Part shown: positions 12,478 to 24,010 of the stretch, piece after piece
How the letters are laid out: every line of letters starts with the position of its first letter
How positions within the stretch are numbered: the first letter of the stretch is position 1
Source: Hevea brasiliensis
Taxonomy: Eukaryota; Streptophyta; Magnoliopsida; Malpighiales; Euphorbiaceae
NCBI RefSeq assembly: GCF_030052815.1
Contig: NC_079507.1
Span: forward strand, 66,481,144 to 66,545,143
DNA length: 64,000 nt
Reading direction: 5' to 3'
The notes under the pieces: model-generated
Told to the model about the DNA's origin: nothing
Database searches by the model: none
Seen by the model: the letters and a program-made list of their open reading frames with translations, nothing else
Translations under genes and position numbers: made by a program

Positions 12478-13734
12478 TCACTCCAAATTTCTATTGCTCC
12501 ATAAGGAAAACCTTAGAAACTCTATAGAGACCAGTCCACCTTGACTTGAGTTTTCAGGGAACAATTTCAATCTTGAGTTGAACAACAAAACTGAATCACC
12601 TTCTTTGAATTCCTTTTTCCTCAGATGCTTATCATGCCAAACTTTAGTTCTTTCTTTGTAAATACGGGCACTTTCATAGGCATCCATCCTCAATTCCTCA
12701 AGCTCATTAAGTTGTAACAACCTTTTCTCACGACTTGCTTAAGATCAAAATTCAAGGTCTGAATGGCCCAATATGCTCTATGTTCTAGCTCCACAGGTAA
12801 ATGACAAGACTTACCATACACCAACCTAAAGGGAGTAGTTCCTATAGGTGTTTTGTAGGCAGTCCTATATGCCCATAAAGCATCATCTAGTTTGATAGAC
12901 CAATCTTTCCTAGAATTGTTCCTTGTTTTCTCCAAAATATGCTTGAGCTCTCTGTTAGAAATTTCAACTTGTCTGAAGTTTGAGGATGGTATGGGGTAGC
13001 TATCTTGTGCACTACACCATACTTCCTCATTAAGCTCTCAAATTGCTTATTACAAAAATGGGAACCCCATCACTAATTATAGCCCTAGGAGCTCCAAATC
13101 TGCTCAAGACAAATTTTTCAAAAATTTTACTACCACTCTAGCATCATTAGTTGGAGTTGCAATAGCTTCCACCCACTTTGACACATAGTCAACCCCAACT
13201 AAGATGTATCTATTACCATATGAAGGAGGAATGGCCCCATAAAATCTATTCCCCAAACATCAAATAATTCCACTTCAAGAATATTATTTAGGGGCATTTG
13301 ATCTCTTTTGACAAATTTCCACTCCTTTGACATTTATCACAATCCAACACAAATTTCCTCACATCCTTAAAAGATTTGGCCAAAAGAAACCAGCTTGCAA
13401 AATTTTACTAGCTGTCTTAGAGATGCCAAAATGTCCTCCATAATCGAAGCATGGCAATGATGCAAAATACTCTGGATTTCCTCTTGGGAATACATCTTCT
13501 AATTAGACCATCACAACATCTCCTAAAGAGTAAAGGATCATCCCATCTATAAAACTTCACTTCATGCAAGAACTTTTCTTTTGTTGCCATGTCATACCTA
13601 GAGGTAATATTCCACAAGATAGATAATTCACAAAGTGCATACCAAGGTAGTTTAGCAACAAGAGAGAAAAGTTGTTCATCCAAGAAAAACTCATCAATAG
13701 GGATTTCATCCAATTCTTCACCATCCAATTTCAA
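12478..13734 (-). pseudogene. Athila integrase region, frameshifted
   Basis: Integrase inserts the element's cDNA into chromosomes. Reading leftward: an N-terminal zinc-binding part with KFLHEVKFYRWDDPLLFRRC near 13540, the core start DVWGIDFMGPF near 13240, the core-to-C-terminal part [20 protein letters not shown] near 12880, and the C-terminal DNA-binding part [20 protein letters not shown] near 12610. The pieces lie in different frames and stop codons interrupt them, so no functional enzyme is encoded. Order and spacing are normal for Ty3/gypsy elements. Confidence 0.85.
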
Positions 13735-14185
13735 CCTACTAAGATTATCGGCAACTACATTTTGGCTCCTTTCTTATCTCTAATCTCCAAATCAAATTCT
13801 TGTAGCATCAGAATCCACCTAATGAGCCTCGGTTTGGCCTCCTTTTACAGACAAATACGATGGTGCATGATCTGAAAATATAACCACCTTTGAGTCAATA
13901 ATGTAAGGTCTGAACTTTTCCAATGCAAAGACAATTGCCAAAAATTCCTTTTAGTTGTTGCATAATTTGTTTGAGCCTCATCCGGTGTTCTACTAGCATA
14001 ATAAATAGCATAAGCCTTTTTGTCCTTTCTTTGACCAAGAACACCCCAATTGCATAGTTGCTAGCATCACACATAATTTCAAAGGTAGGCTCCAATCGGT
14101 GGTTGCATGATTGGTGCGATGATGAGCTTGCTTCAACTGCAAAAGGCATCCAAACACTCTTGGTCAAATTCAAATGGTGTGTCAT
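13735..14185 (-). pseudogene. Athila RNase H region, frameshifted
   Basis: RNase H removes the RNA strand during reverse transcription. The start FEIMCDASNYAIGV carries the first catalytic Asp near 14075. A one-base shift follows, and the KDKKAYAIYYASRTPDEAQ part is then in another frame. The end of the domain reads DLEIRDKKGAKNVVADNLSRL near 13740-13810, again shifted. Several of the shifts lie in short homopolymers. Confidence 0.82.
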
Positions 14186-14189
14186 TACT

Positions 14190-15127
14190 TAACAAATTAG
14201 ACAAAGGTTTAGCTATTTTAGAAAAATCCTTAATAAAGCGTCTGTAGAACCGGCATGTCTAGGAAACTTGAATTCCCTTGACATTGGAAGGAGGAGCCAT
14301 CTTCTCTATCACTTCAACTTTGGCTTTAACAACCTATATACCTAAGTTAGACACCAAATTTCCAATCACTATCCCTTCTGAACCATGAAATGACACTTTT
14401 CCCGATTTAACACAAGGTCGATGTCGCACATGTTGCAAAATTTTAGAAAGGTTAGCCAAGCATATATCAAAGAAGATCCATAAGCAGAAAAATCGTCCAT
14501 AAAAACCTCCATTATGTCTTCAATGAAATCTGAGAAGATTGCCATCATGCACCTCTGAAAAGTGGTGGTGCATTACACAACCCAAATGGCATCCTTCTAT
14601 AAGCAAAGGTTCCATATGGACAAGTAAAAGTGGTTTTCTCTTGATCATTTGGATGGATAGGGATTTGAAAAAAACCTGAATATCCATCTAAATAGCAAAA
14701 GTAAGAATGCCTAGCTAGTCTTTCCAACATTTGATCAATGAAGGGAAGTGGAAAATGATCTTTTCTAGTGGCAACATTTAATTTTCTGTAATCTATGCAC
14801 ATTCGCCAACTAGTCACTGTTCTGGTGGGAATTAATTCATTATTTTCATTTTTGACCTTTGTCATTCCACCCTTTTTGGGACAACATGTCTTGGGCTCAC
14901 CCAAATCTTTATGCGAGATGGATATATGATCCCTGCATCAAGCAACTTCAAAATTTCCTTTTTAACAACTTCTTTCATATTTGGGTTCAACCTCCTTTGA
15001 TGTTCAATAGATGGTTTACAATTTTCTTCCAAGTGATTCTATGCATGCAAAAGTGTGGGCTTATTCCTTAATGTCATCTATGGTGTATCCCAAAACTTTC
15101 CTAAATTTTCTCAACACTCTTAACAAC
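14190..15127 (-). pseudogene. Athila reverse transcriptase region
   Basis: Contains the RT signatures WRMCIDYRKLN, LDGYSGFFQIPIHPNDQEKT and FAYRRMPFGLCNAP within an open stretch at 14545-14904. The catalytic box (FMDDF, the FxDD/YxDD equivalent) lies at about 14488-14508 in a separate frame. Upstream frames toward protease are also broken. It is Ty3/gypsy type by sequence and by its position before integrase. Confidence 0.87.
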
Positions 15128-15900
15128 TTATCGACCTCTAAAGTACTCAAGTTTGCATTTACAATTCTTTGGATAAGTGTTATTAGTGCCAAGAAATTCA
15201 TACCTGAGCTGAGAAGGAAGTTGCTTAAGTTCTACCTTAGGTGCATCTTCTTCCTTGAATGATGATTGCTTAAATTCAGCTTTTTCCTTTTGTGTGAGTT
15301 GAAAAACTGGAGCAGAAATGAATGGTGGACTTCCCTCTAAGTGTTGAGTATATGCAGCTACATGAGGGTTGTCATAGTCTATGCCTCCTCCATGAACCAA
15401 ACAATTTTCAAGTGGATCTTCTGGATATTTCTTTCTGAAGTGTTCTTCAACCAGCTCATCAATAATATCAACTCTCAAGCAAGTATCAGCTTCAGAATGA
15501 TGCTTTTTCATAGTGTTATTGATATTGAAAATTAACTGCTCTTCACCAACTCTAAGAGTAAGCTTTTCTCCTTTCACATCAATCAATGCTCCTATTTGTA
15601 GCTAGAAAGGGTCTCCCAAGATAATTGGAATATTAGAATCTTCCTCCATGTCCAAGATGACAAAGTCAACGGTATATAGAACTTTCCAACCTTGAGGGCA
15701 CATTCTCCAAAATCCCTTGAGGATACTTGATTGTTATCACTAAGCGAAGAGAAATGTGGGTTGGCTTTAGATCTCCCATGTTGAGCTTTTCATAGATAGA
15801 AAGGGGCATAAGGCTAACACTGGCCCCTAAATCACATAGAGCTTTTGTAGAACAAGACTCTCCAATGTGGCATGGAATTGAAAAACTCCCTGGATCCTTA
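15128..15900 (-). pseudogene. Athila aspartic protease and linker to RT
   Basis: The protease active-site box reads DLGASVSLMPLSIYEKLN with the catalytic Asp codon near 15831-15833. The GRPFLAT-type segment and ALIDVKGEKLTLRVGEEQL follow at about 15550-15630. An open linker (15128-15586) leads to VELKQLPSQLRYEFLG, a segment typical of the protease-RT junction in Athila polyproteins. Stops near 15660-15690 break the protease. Confidence 0.8.
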
Positions 15901-16217
15901 AGCTTTGGAGGAAGTTTCCTTTGGAGGATAGCACTACATTCTTATGTCTAAGCTACAGTTTCATCATCTTCAAGTTTTCTCTTGTTTGAGAGAATTTCTT
16001 TCAAGAATTTTGCATAAGAGGGCATTTGTGAAAGAGCATCAACAAAGGCACATTTATGTAAAGTTTCTTCAAAACCTCTAAGAACTTTCCAAATTGCCTA
16101 TCAAGCTTGGCTTTGTGAAATCTTTGTGGAAAGGGAAGTTGTGGCTTGTAGGGCTCAGGAGGTATATACTTCTCTTCTTTTTCTTCAAATTTCTCCTTAC
16201 TCTCTTGTTTTTCACTC

Positions 16218-17823
16218 TCATCGTTCCTTTTTCATTTTCTCTCTTCTCACTTTGTTTTCACTCTTCTCATCATTTATAACTTTACCACTTCTTAAAGTAA
16301 TAGCTTGACAATGCTCTCTTGGATTTTCTGGTTGACTTGGAAGCTTTCCAAAAGATTTGGCACTTGAGGAAGATGCTTGTTGTGCAATCTGGTTTTCCAA
16401 CGATACATTTGTGTGTTTGCATTTGTTCGGCCTTGCTTTCACCTCTCTCATCTCCTCATCATGCTTATTTTGGTTGGCAAGAATCATTTGCAATAAAGCT
16501 TGATGGTGGAATTTCGTTCTTCTTTGTTTTGGTGGAGGTTCATATTTTTCTGCTGAAAATTAGGCAATGGTTGCCTATTTTGCTGATATGGAACTTGACT
16601 TTCTTTGTTGTGGTTGAAAATTCGATTTTGAACTTGATTTTCTTGATTGCCCCATGAAAAGTTGGGATGATTCCTCCAATTTGGATTGTAAGTTTGAGAA
16701 TAAGGATTCCCCATTTGCTTGTTTCCATAATTACCAACATATGCGCTTGTTCTCCATAATCTACTCCACGGTGGTAGTTTCCTCTGCATAAGCCACTTGT
16801 TGTGAACTTCCGGTGATGATGTTGAACTAACCAACATACTCAAATCTTCCATCTTCTTAGCAAGGACATTTGTAAGTGCATCAAACTTTGCATTAATCAT
16901 GTTGAATGGATCAAGATCATACATTCCAGTGACTTGCCTTTTACGAGTTGGGTGGTCCTCTTGGACTACTCCAAAGATGAGTATTCTTTGCAATTTTCTC
17001 TAATAACTCATAAGCTTCATCTTCATGCTTTATAATAAATTCTCCTCTGTTTGAGCATCAATAATTCCTCTGATTGCGGGAGTGACATTTGTGTAGAAAT
17101 TCTGATTTATCATCCATTTTGGAATGGCATGATGTGGGCATAATCTTTCCAATTCCTTCCATCTCATCCATGATTCATAGAGAGTTTCATCTTCTCTTGG
17201 TCTGAAAGATGTCATTTGATTCCTCAGCTCTTGAGTTTTCAGTGGAAAATATTGTGCAAGAAATGCATCGATTAGTTGCTCCCAATTTGTAATGGAGTTG
17301 TGAGGTAAAGAATCAAGCCAATCCAATGCTCTATCTTTCAAAGAGAATGGGAATAGCTTCAATCTTGCTGCATCATCGGACACTCTAGGTTGTTTTGCAT
17401 GTCACAAATCATAGCAAACTTCTTCAGGTGTGTGTGTGGATTTTCAGAAGGATGTCCTCCAAATTGAGAGTTTTGGATCATTTGAAGAACTCCAAAATCC
17501 ATCTTGTAACTATTTGCATCAATCCTTGGTCTTGCTATGCTCTCTCTCAAGTCATCAAAACGAGGAAAAGCATGATCCATCATACTTCCCCTAGGCACGT
17601 TTGCATTAACAACTTCTTCACCTTGGGCTTCATTTTCATTGTTTTGACAATTTCCAGCATTACAAACACCAATTCTAATTCTTTCATCAGCCATATTTGC
17701 TTCTAATTGATTTCTCTCAAGGCTTCCTTCCTTTTCTGGTTTCTTTCTTGTTGGCCTTACAAAATTTCTCAATTTGAGGTTGAATAATAAGGATGTATCA
17801 CTTGTGCTTCTAGCTCTTCTCAT
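16218..17823 (-). pseudogene. Athila gag, frameshifted
   Basis: Gag forms the particle that packages element RNA. The start at 17823 reads MRRARSTSDTSLLFN, about 110 nt inside the primer site. The retrotransposon gag core is at 17030-17383 (DRALDWLDSLPHNSITNWEQ), followed by the asparagine-rich segment NPYSQTYNPNWRNHPNFSWG near 16690 and a C-terminus with CQAITLRSGK near 16300. At least three frame changes (about 17370, 17000 and 16490) separate the pieces. The N-terminal STSDT..LLFN motif is shared with the small ORF of the element at 27663-33157. Confidence 0.86.
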
Positions 17824-17934
17824 AAAAGATTAAGAGTACCTGAAAAAGAACAAACAAACACAAAATGAAAAGATAACAAAGATAAAACTAAAAACAACTA
17901 AAATAATCAAGAATTCAATCTTAAACAAACAACA

Positions 17935-17952
17935 TCCCCGGCAACGGCGCCA
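17935..17952 (-). promoter_or_regulatory. Primer-binding site, tRNA-Asp type
   Basis: The minus strand reads TGGCGCCGTTGCCGGGGA, complementary to the 3' end of plant tRNA-Asp. It lies 6 bp inside the 5' LTR (17959-19561) and fixes the element's orientation. Confidence 0.92.
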
Positions 17953-17958
17953 AAAACT

Positions 17959-19561
17959 TGATGCGTCCCAACGCAAGTGTGCGAATTCGTACAAGTAGTA
18001 TAGAAAATATCGATCCACGAGGAGTTGTGTTAATGATTGAATTTTTGATATAAAAGTTGACTAAATTGAAGTATTTATGAGATTAAAATGATGAATTAAT
18101 GGGTAATGGAGTGTGAAATCTAATTGTGCAAAATTAATATTCTATTCAACAATGTATTAATTAAACTAAAATTGCATCAAATAGAAATAAGCAAGTTCAA
18201 ATATGGCAATATTTAAATTGGCAAATGATTAAATTCGATTAGAAATTAACAATGGTAAAAAGCGATTAGGAGTTAGGGATTTCATATTCGAGCTATTTTG
18301 GGATTTTAAATTGGTTATCAATCTTGTGAAACTAATGGGTTTTAAGGAGATTAATTCTTAAATCCTTTGAATTCCCTTTCGAGTGAGACAAAGAGTGCCT
18401 TAATCAAACTAATCCTACTTTAGTGGAGTTAGAATTAATTAAGACCCATTAAGTTCTTTAATTAATCTATGAATCCTCTTAATCCTTAGCCTATTTCTAG
18501 ATCTAAGTTAATTAAGTCCAATTTCACGATTATCTATCACAAGGCCTTCTCCTTTGATTGCTTCAACCATGGATTAAGAACATTACTCAATGGGATCCTA
18601 CATTAAGCATGTCATTAAGCATACAAGAAATGAATAAAACTCATTAAGACCACAAAATATGGATTACCCAATCAAAATCCTCAAAATATCTCAAATATTA
18701 CAACCCTTACTCGAGAATCAAAGTAAACTACTCACTATCCATAATGCTTACAAGATATGATGAGTTTAAATGGAAATAAAGCTTTAATCTAAGCTAAGAA
18801 GTAAGTAATTAAACACTAGAAATGTAGAAAAGTGTAAAGAAAGAAAGAAATCTGCAAATCTTAGTTGAAAATGGTGTGGAAGGTGAAATGACTCCTCAAA
18901 TTCTTAGCCTCCTCCTTTCTTCCTTTGCTCCTTTTTCTCCCCCTTTTAAAATGAGAAAATGGGACTATTTATAGCATTTTCTCGACATGGAGCCCTAAAA
19001 TGGTATGTTCTAGGAGGAATACATTAAGGGAATCTTACATGACTCATTAATGAACTCTTTATGGAATGCATAAGTGGGTGCATAAGTTATGCGATCCCTT
19101 ATCTGATTTTAGCTGATTCTGGATCACTTATGCAGTTGCATGACTTAGTGCATAGGTTATGCACAAATTCGTGAATGTGCATAAGGGAGGTGAGAATGTG
19201 CATAAGTTATGCGATCTCCTTATGCACATTTAATTTGGATTGGAGCAGTGATCTTCCTCCTTATCTGTTGCATAGCTTATGCGACAAGTTATGCGCAATT
19301 TGGCCAATGCATACTTTAACTTTGAAACTTGTTTTTGACATCTTTGGCTGTAGAAATCACTCCTCAATGGCAAAATTTCTTTTTTTGTCCCTCAAAAACA
19401 CCATTTTTCCTACAAAACAAAGTAAAATTACAAATTAATCCAAAAATTGACAATCATGAAAAACTATCTAAATAACTAATGAAATTAGCTAAAAGTGACT
19501 AATAATCAAATAAAATAGCCATGAAATTAAACCTAAATGACTATGCAAAATGCATGTATCA
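17959..19561 (-). repeat. Athila 5' LTR
   Basis: 1603 bp and nearly identical to 5009-6602; the differences are mostly single-base indels and a few substitutions. It starts TGATGCGTCCCAACGC and ends GTATCA. U3-like TGCATAAG motifs are at about 19068-19310. Confidence 0.92.
18966..18973 (-). promoter_or_regulatory. TATA box of Athila 5' LTR
   Basis: The minus strand reads TATAAATA in GCTATAAATAGTCCC. The same box is intact in the 3' LTR (6018-6025). It is the likely promoter for element RNA. Confidence 0.65.
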
Positions 19562-20279
19562 ATGACATTTTAATAAAACTATAAATTAGTTTTTACTATT
19601 AGAATCATTGTTAATTTTAGTAAAAATGATCAAAATGCCATTTATTTTCAACATGAAGCAACTAAGTCATTGAGATTTAGTAAAACATACAGTTTAGTCC
19701 CTACATTTAAACTTTATTTTTTTTTTACAATTCATCCCTATATTATTAAAAATTAAATATCTAAATTTTAATATTATTTACTAATAAACCTTTTTATTTT
19801 ATAAATTGATCTCTAAATATTATTATTTGTGAATAAGTCCCTATATTTTTACAAAGATCCCTAAATATTATAATATATATGAATAAGCCCCTACACTTTT
19901 ACAAATTGGTCAATAAATAATATAATTATTTAGAATAAACCCCTATATTTTTACAAATTGATCCCAAATTATTATAATTATTAACAAATAAGTCCTTATA
20001 TTTTTACAAATTAATCTCTAAATATTATAATTATTTACTAATAAGCCCTTTTTTTTTACAAATTGATAAATCATATATATTTCAAGTGATAAAATTATCC
20101 TCTTATTAGATATTATTTTACTTTATTTTATTTATTCCAAATACAAAATTTATTTCATTTAAAATGAATTTCACATTTAATATAAAATATACCAAATAAA
20201 GAAATTCATTTGTAAATGAATTATATTATGAAATTCATTTGCAAATGAAATGAATTTTACCATAAAATTGAACTAATTA
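19562..20279. other. AT-rich spacer with minisatellite
   Basis: No gene is seen. It begins immediately after the Athila LTR with ATGACATTTTAATAAAAC, which is not the TPS exon expected if the element had simply inserted there. Most of it is the minisatellite described separately. Confidence 0.7.
19776..20070. repeat. 50-54-bp minisatellite, about 6 units
   Basis: Degenerate tandem units with the plan gaATAAGTCCCTATATTTTT ACAAATTGATCTCTAAATAT taTAATTATTT. Unit starts fall at about 19831, 19881, 19933, 19986 and 20040, with a weaker copy before them. Confidence 0.8.
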
Positions 20280-20760
20280 AGGACTTAAAATGACTTTAAA
20301 ATAAATAATTTAACGATAAATTAATTTTTTATTTTTTGCTTTTATTAATTAGAAACGAAAAAAAAAACTTATTTCTAATTTTTTAAATAATTTTTCTTAT
20401 TATAAACAAAATTCCGTTTCAAAATAGAAACGGATTAAAAACGGATAGGAATCCGTTTCTAATTCAAAACGGTATAATCTCTTTTTCTGAATTATAATCC
20501 ATTGCTAACTAGAAACAAATTTGAAACAAAAAAAAAAAGTAAAAATGGGATTGTTTCCATTTTTAACTTATTTAGAAATGAAATGCTATTTGTTTCTAAT
20601 CCATTTCTATTTTAGAAACTAATAGGAATTTATGTTTTTATAGTTATTAGCGATGAATTAATTAGAAATGAATTTTTCTCATTTCTAAACCAAATTAGAA
20701 ATGGAAATCTTCAATTCAAAAATGAAATTTGCTTTTTTTTTTTTTTTTTTTCTTGTAGTG
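20280..20760. mobile_element. CACTA (En/Spm-like) transposon end, truncated
   Basis: The right terminus (20749-20760) is the reverse complement of CACTACAAGAAA, the usual terminal inverted repeat of plant CACTA elements. Inside it are many degenerate copies in both orientations of TTAGAAACGGA/TCCGTTTCTAAT-type words, as expected for CACTA subterminal repeats. I could not find the opposite CACTACAAG end on the left, so this looks like a fragment. No transposase frame is visible. Confidence 0.72.
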
Positions 20761-21418
20761 TATAAACAAGAAATTTTATTAAAAACCAAGAAAGACTTAC
20801 TTTGTAACATCTGACTATTTAAGTCATCAGATTCGTCAATAAACCTTTCATAAGGCAATGCAAGTGAAAAAACCACGCAATCACAATACAACACAATACA
20901 AAGCCTATTTATTGTTTTTAAACATGTCAGTTAAATTTTTTATGTTAATATTCACATATTTTCATAATAGTAACTTTTTAAAAATAAATTTTAATTTCAA
21001 TAATAGATAATTATAAATTGGACCTAATAGTCAAACAAAGTCTTTTCTTTTTATAATTATATCTAATCATTTAATTTTTAATAACTAATTATTAATTATA
21101 AATTTATTTAATTGACTACAATAAAAATATTTTTTAATTATGAGAAATTCATATGGGCTTATGTTCAAAGAATAATTCAATTAAAATTATAAGGGGTTCA
21201 TAATTTAAAAAATAACATTTTTTTTATCTTAATCAATTCAGGTACACACCTTTAATTTGACCATTGAATAAATTAAAGTTTTGAAATTGAAATTGAAAAA
21301 AAGTATTAAAATTAAAAGGAGTGAAATTAATAATTACGGTGGGTTTATTCTTTATTAGGCTACTGCTTGAAAACAAAAATAAAACGAAGATATTAAAAGG
21401 GTCCTAATAACCCCAAGC
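20761..21418. other. 3' flank of TPS copy 2
   Basis: AT-rich and non-coding. It is alignable by eye to the 3' flanks of copies 1 and 3 (2300-2797 and 37100-37597), starting right after the CACTA end. It contains an extra segment (about 21120-21300) that reappears at about 45240-45470. Confidence 0.7.
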
Positions 21419-22514
21419 TTAAATTATTACGGGATGAATGAGTAGAGAAGACACAAAATCTTTTAACACATATCTAACATGTGTGTAGCCATTTTTCTCC
21501 TTGTACAGAATGTCTATTGCTCATGTAAAATTTAGAATTCTCGTTAGGACAATAGGGATGGAAGTCGGGCATAAACACTCTTCATTAATATCCTTCCATG
21601 CATTCACAATTTATTTTTGAAATTCTTGGATAGTTTCTTCTTCCGTAGCACCATGTTGTTTCATGTAGCACGGAGGCAACATGCCCTCTTTTTTACTCAA
21701 ATTACATACATACATAAGTAGAAATTAAATCATAAAAATTAAGGAACCATCAATACCAAAAAAAAAGTCATATATATATATGTTTCATAATGTGCAGGAG
21801 ATAAATTGTTTAAATCATACAGAAATATATGCATGCGGGTTTAGAGATGGCACATCTAGCTAGTTATTACCTTATGGAAGACAATGTCGTCCATGAGCCT
21901 ACAAATGATTGCTGAGGCTGTAACCATCTTAGGTTCAGTAAATAACCAATCAAATGAGTCCTCCGTTACTATATCTCCATTCCAGCAAGGGATGTAGTTG
22001 CCAGCATTGCATAGCCTGAGGTAACTATTGCGATGGACATGTACTCCTCCATCTTTCAGTATGTATTTCTGAGCGAATCATTTAGATTCAATGAAGTATG
22101 CTCTAACTTGATTTTTCATCTGACAAAACAAGAGAATTGCACGCCTTCTTAAACAATTAGTCAATATTTCATCCCTATATAATTGCTATGAACTATAGGG
22201 TTTCAATTATATATTCGCCTGCCTGAGACTTACTGCTTCTTTTGCATAGCAGAAATGGCATAATCTTCCTTGATTGACCATGTTTTCTTCAATTTCTATA
22301 CATATATCCAGAAATGCCTTCTAAAATTCTTTCATGTACTCTGGCAACTGATCTATTGTGCTAATATCCCACCTGATCAATATAAGATAGCTTCGTGTCA
22401 ATTTGAATAATTTGTGGTGTATCCAAAGTCTAAGCAGTGTTTGGAATAAAGTTGCGTACTGAAAATGATGTTCGGATAAAGGCCACATATGCAAGATTTT
22501 TTCCCAAATAGATT

Positions 22515-22549
<35 letters not shown>

Positions 22550-23520
22550 TATGAGCTACACAATGAGGTAGCTCCCCGTCATTCCCATTTAGGGATTCCA
22601 ACCTTAGGTGGCCTTAGTGTGAGAGGATGCGATGGATCAAACCTTTCTGTTTCTGGTGAAAAGAGCTCAAGTTCTTGAGGCGTTCCAAAGACATCATAAA
22701 TATCATCAATGACTGAGGTCATAGCAATCATTTTGGTTAGAATCCTTCTGGCCAGAAAATATTCAGGCTCAAAGTACACCCCCAAAATCCAGAAGTAGCA
22801 TTATACGACTCTGTCTCTTGCAAAAGGAAGCTTGTTTGCAAAGTCTAATTCTTTCCACCACCTAATCAACATAATCAGTATACAGAACTCAGTTCATTTT
22901 AAATGCCAAGTGCATAAGCTAATAATTAAAAAGAGAAATATAAACCTTGCATTTTAGTAGAGTGCTTACTTTGCAATATCGCTCAATTCCTTCTGATGTT
23001 GTTTTTGCAATATATAGAAGTCCAGCTTAGCAAAAGATAGCAGGACTTTATTACATGAGGCTTCTTCTTCGTAGATAGATAAGTAATGCCTTGCCTCTAG
23101 TCTGGTTATGGCCATGCGAATAGGCTGCTTTAAAGCATGGGTAATTTGTGCTGCGAGAGGCGAACTTCCGGTAACCATGGACTCAAGGTGAGCAGTAGCG
23201 AAAGCTAGTGCTTCGTCTAAAATGTCTTCTCCGTGCACCCTGAGATGCGTAGCTTCATACAAGCTTAGCATTCCTCTGTGGTCATTAACAAGGGAATCCT
23301 TGAAGTTCCCTTGGCTGTCCTTGAACTTGTTGAAAACATCTGCACTTGTAATTCACAATCAATGAACATAAAAAAAATTATTATTTTTTTCTTATAAGCA
23401 AAATCAAAAATTTCTTAACATAGCCTAAATTAAGAACAATAAAGCAAGTGAAGGAAAAGAGAAGAGGACATACCACACGACATGTTATAGCCCTGTTGTC
23501 TAACTAGCCGAAACTTGAGA

Positions 23521-23996
23521 TACAAGATGAGTGTTTAATGAATTCTACTTGCTCATTCTATATTTGCTCAAAAAAGAAGTGGTTTGATATATTGAAGAAA
23601 AGAAAAGAGAAAAAGTAAAGCTAGCCAATGGGAATAAGATGGAAGTTGAAGGTATTGGAAAAGTGAAAATCAAGCTGCATGGTGATCAAGTAAAAATGTT
23701 CGATGAAGTGAGATATGTTCCTAAATTTGAAAAGAACTTAATTTCCTTGAGTAAATTGGATTCTTTGGGTTATGGGTGTTTGATTCATGGTGGAGTCATT
23801 AGAGTTAGTCGAGGTGCTTTTGTGATTATGAAGAGTGAGAAGATTGGTACAAAGAATCTCTACAAATTTGAAGGAAACACATTGATTAGAAGAATGCAAG
23901 TGGAAGCAAGAGATAACATCAACAATCAAGAGTGCAAGGAAGTACCCAAGAAAAAATTGACTTTTGCAAAAATTATGAAAACTAATTCTATTTGAC
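23521..23996 (+). pseudogene. Copia protease / gag-pre-integrase remnant
   Basis: Plus-strand frame from about 23540. A degenerate protease start (NSTCSF in place of the usual DSGCSxH box) is followed by KLANGNKMEVEGIGKVKIKL, VRYVPKFEKNLISLSKLDSL and GTKNLYKFEGNTL, which are typical of Ty1/copia protease and the gag-pre-integrase region. A stop follows at 23994-23996 after a short unrelated-looking tail. The active-site Asp and Gly appear lost. It belongs to the inverted half of the element. Confidence 0.82.
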
Positions 23997-24010
23997 TTAG
24001 AGGTAGAGAT

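Larger units (their letters stand above)
5009..19561 (-). mobile_element. Athila-type Ty3/gypsy LTR retrotransposon
   Basis: A 14.5-kb element in minus orientation. The 5' LTR is 17959-19561 (1603 bp) and the 3' LTR is 5009-6602 (1594 bp); both begin TGATGCGTCC and end in TCA. A tRNA-Asp-type primer site lies next to the 5' LTR. Reading leftward come gag, protease, RT, RNase H, integrase, a repeat array, an ATHILA ORF-1-like region and a long 3' non-coding region. This order, the Asp primer site and the ORF-1 domain fit the Athila lineage. Reading frames are broken by many single-base indels, yet the LTRs differ by only a few percent by eye. No target-site duplication is seen: the left flank ends ATTGC and the right flank starts ATGAC. 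The right flank is not the missing TPS exon. Confidence 0.9.

Noticed and set aside
12478..17823. Explaining all Athila frameshifts as sequencing error
   Set aside because: Neighbouring TPS exons over kilobases show none of these one-base shifts, so error is possible but not the simplest account; kept only as a caution in the findings.
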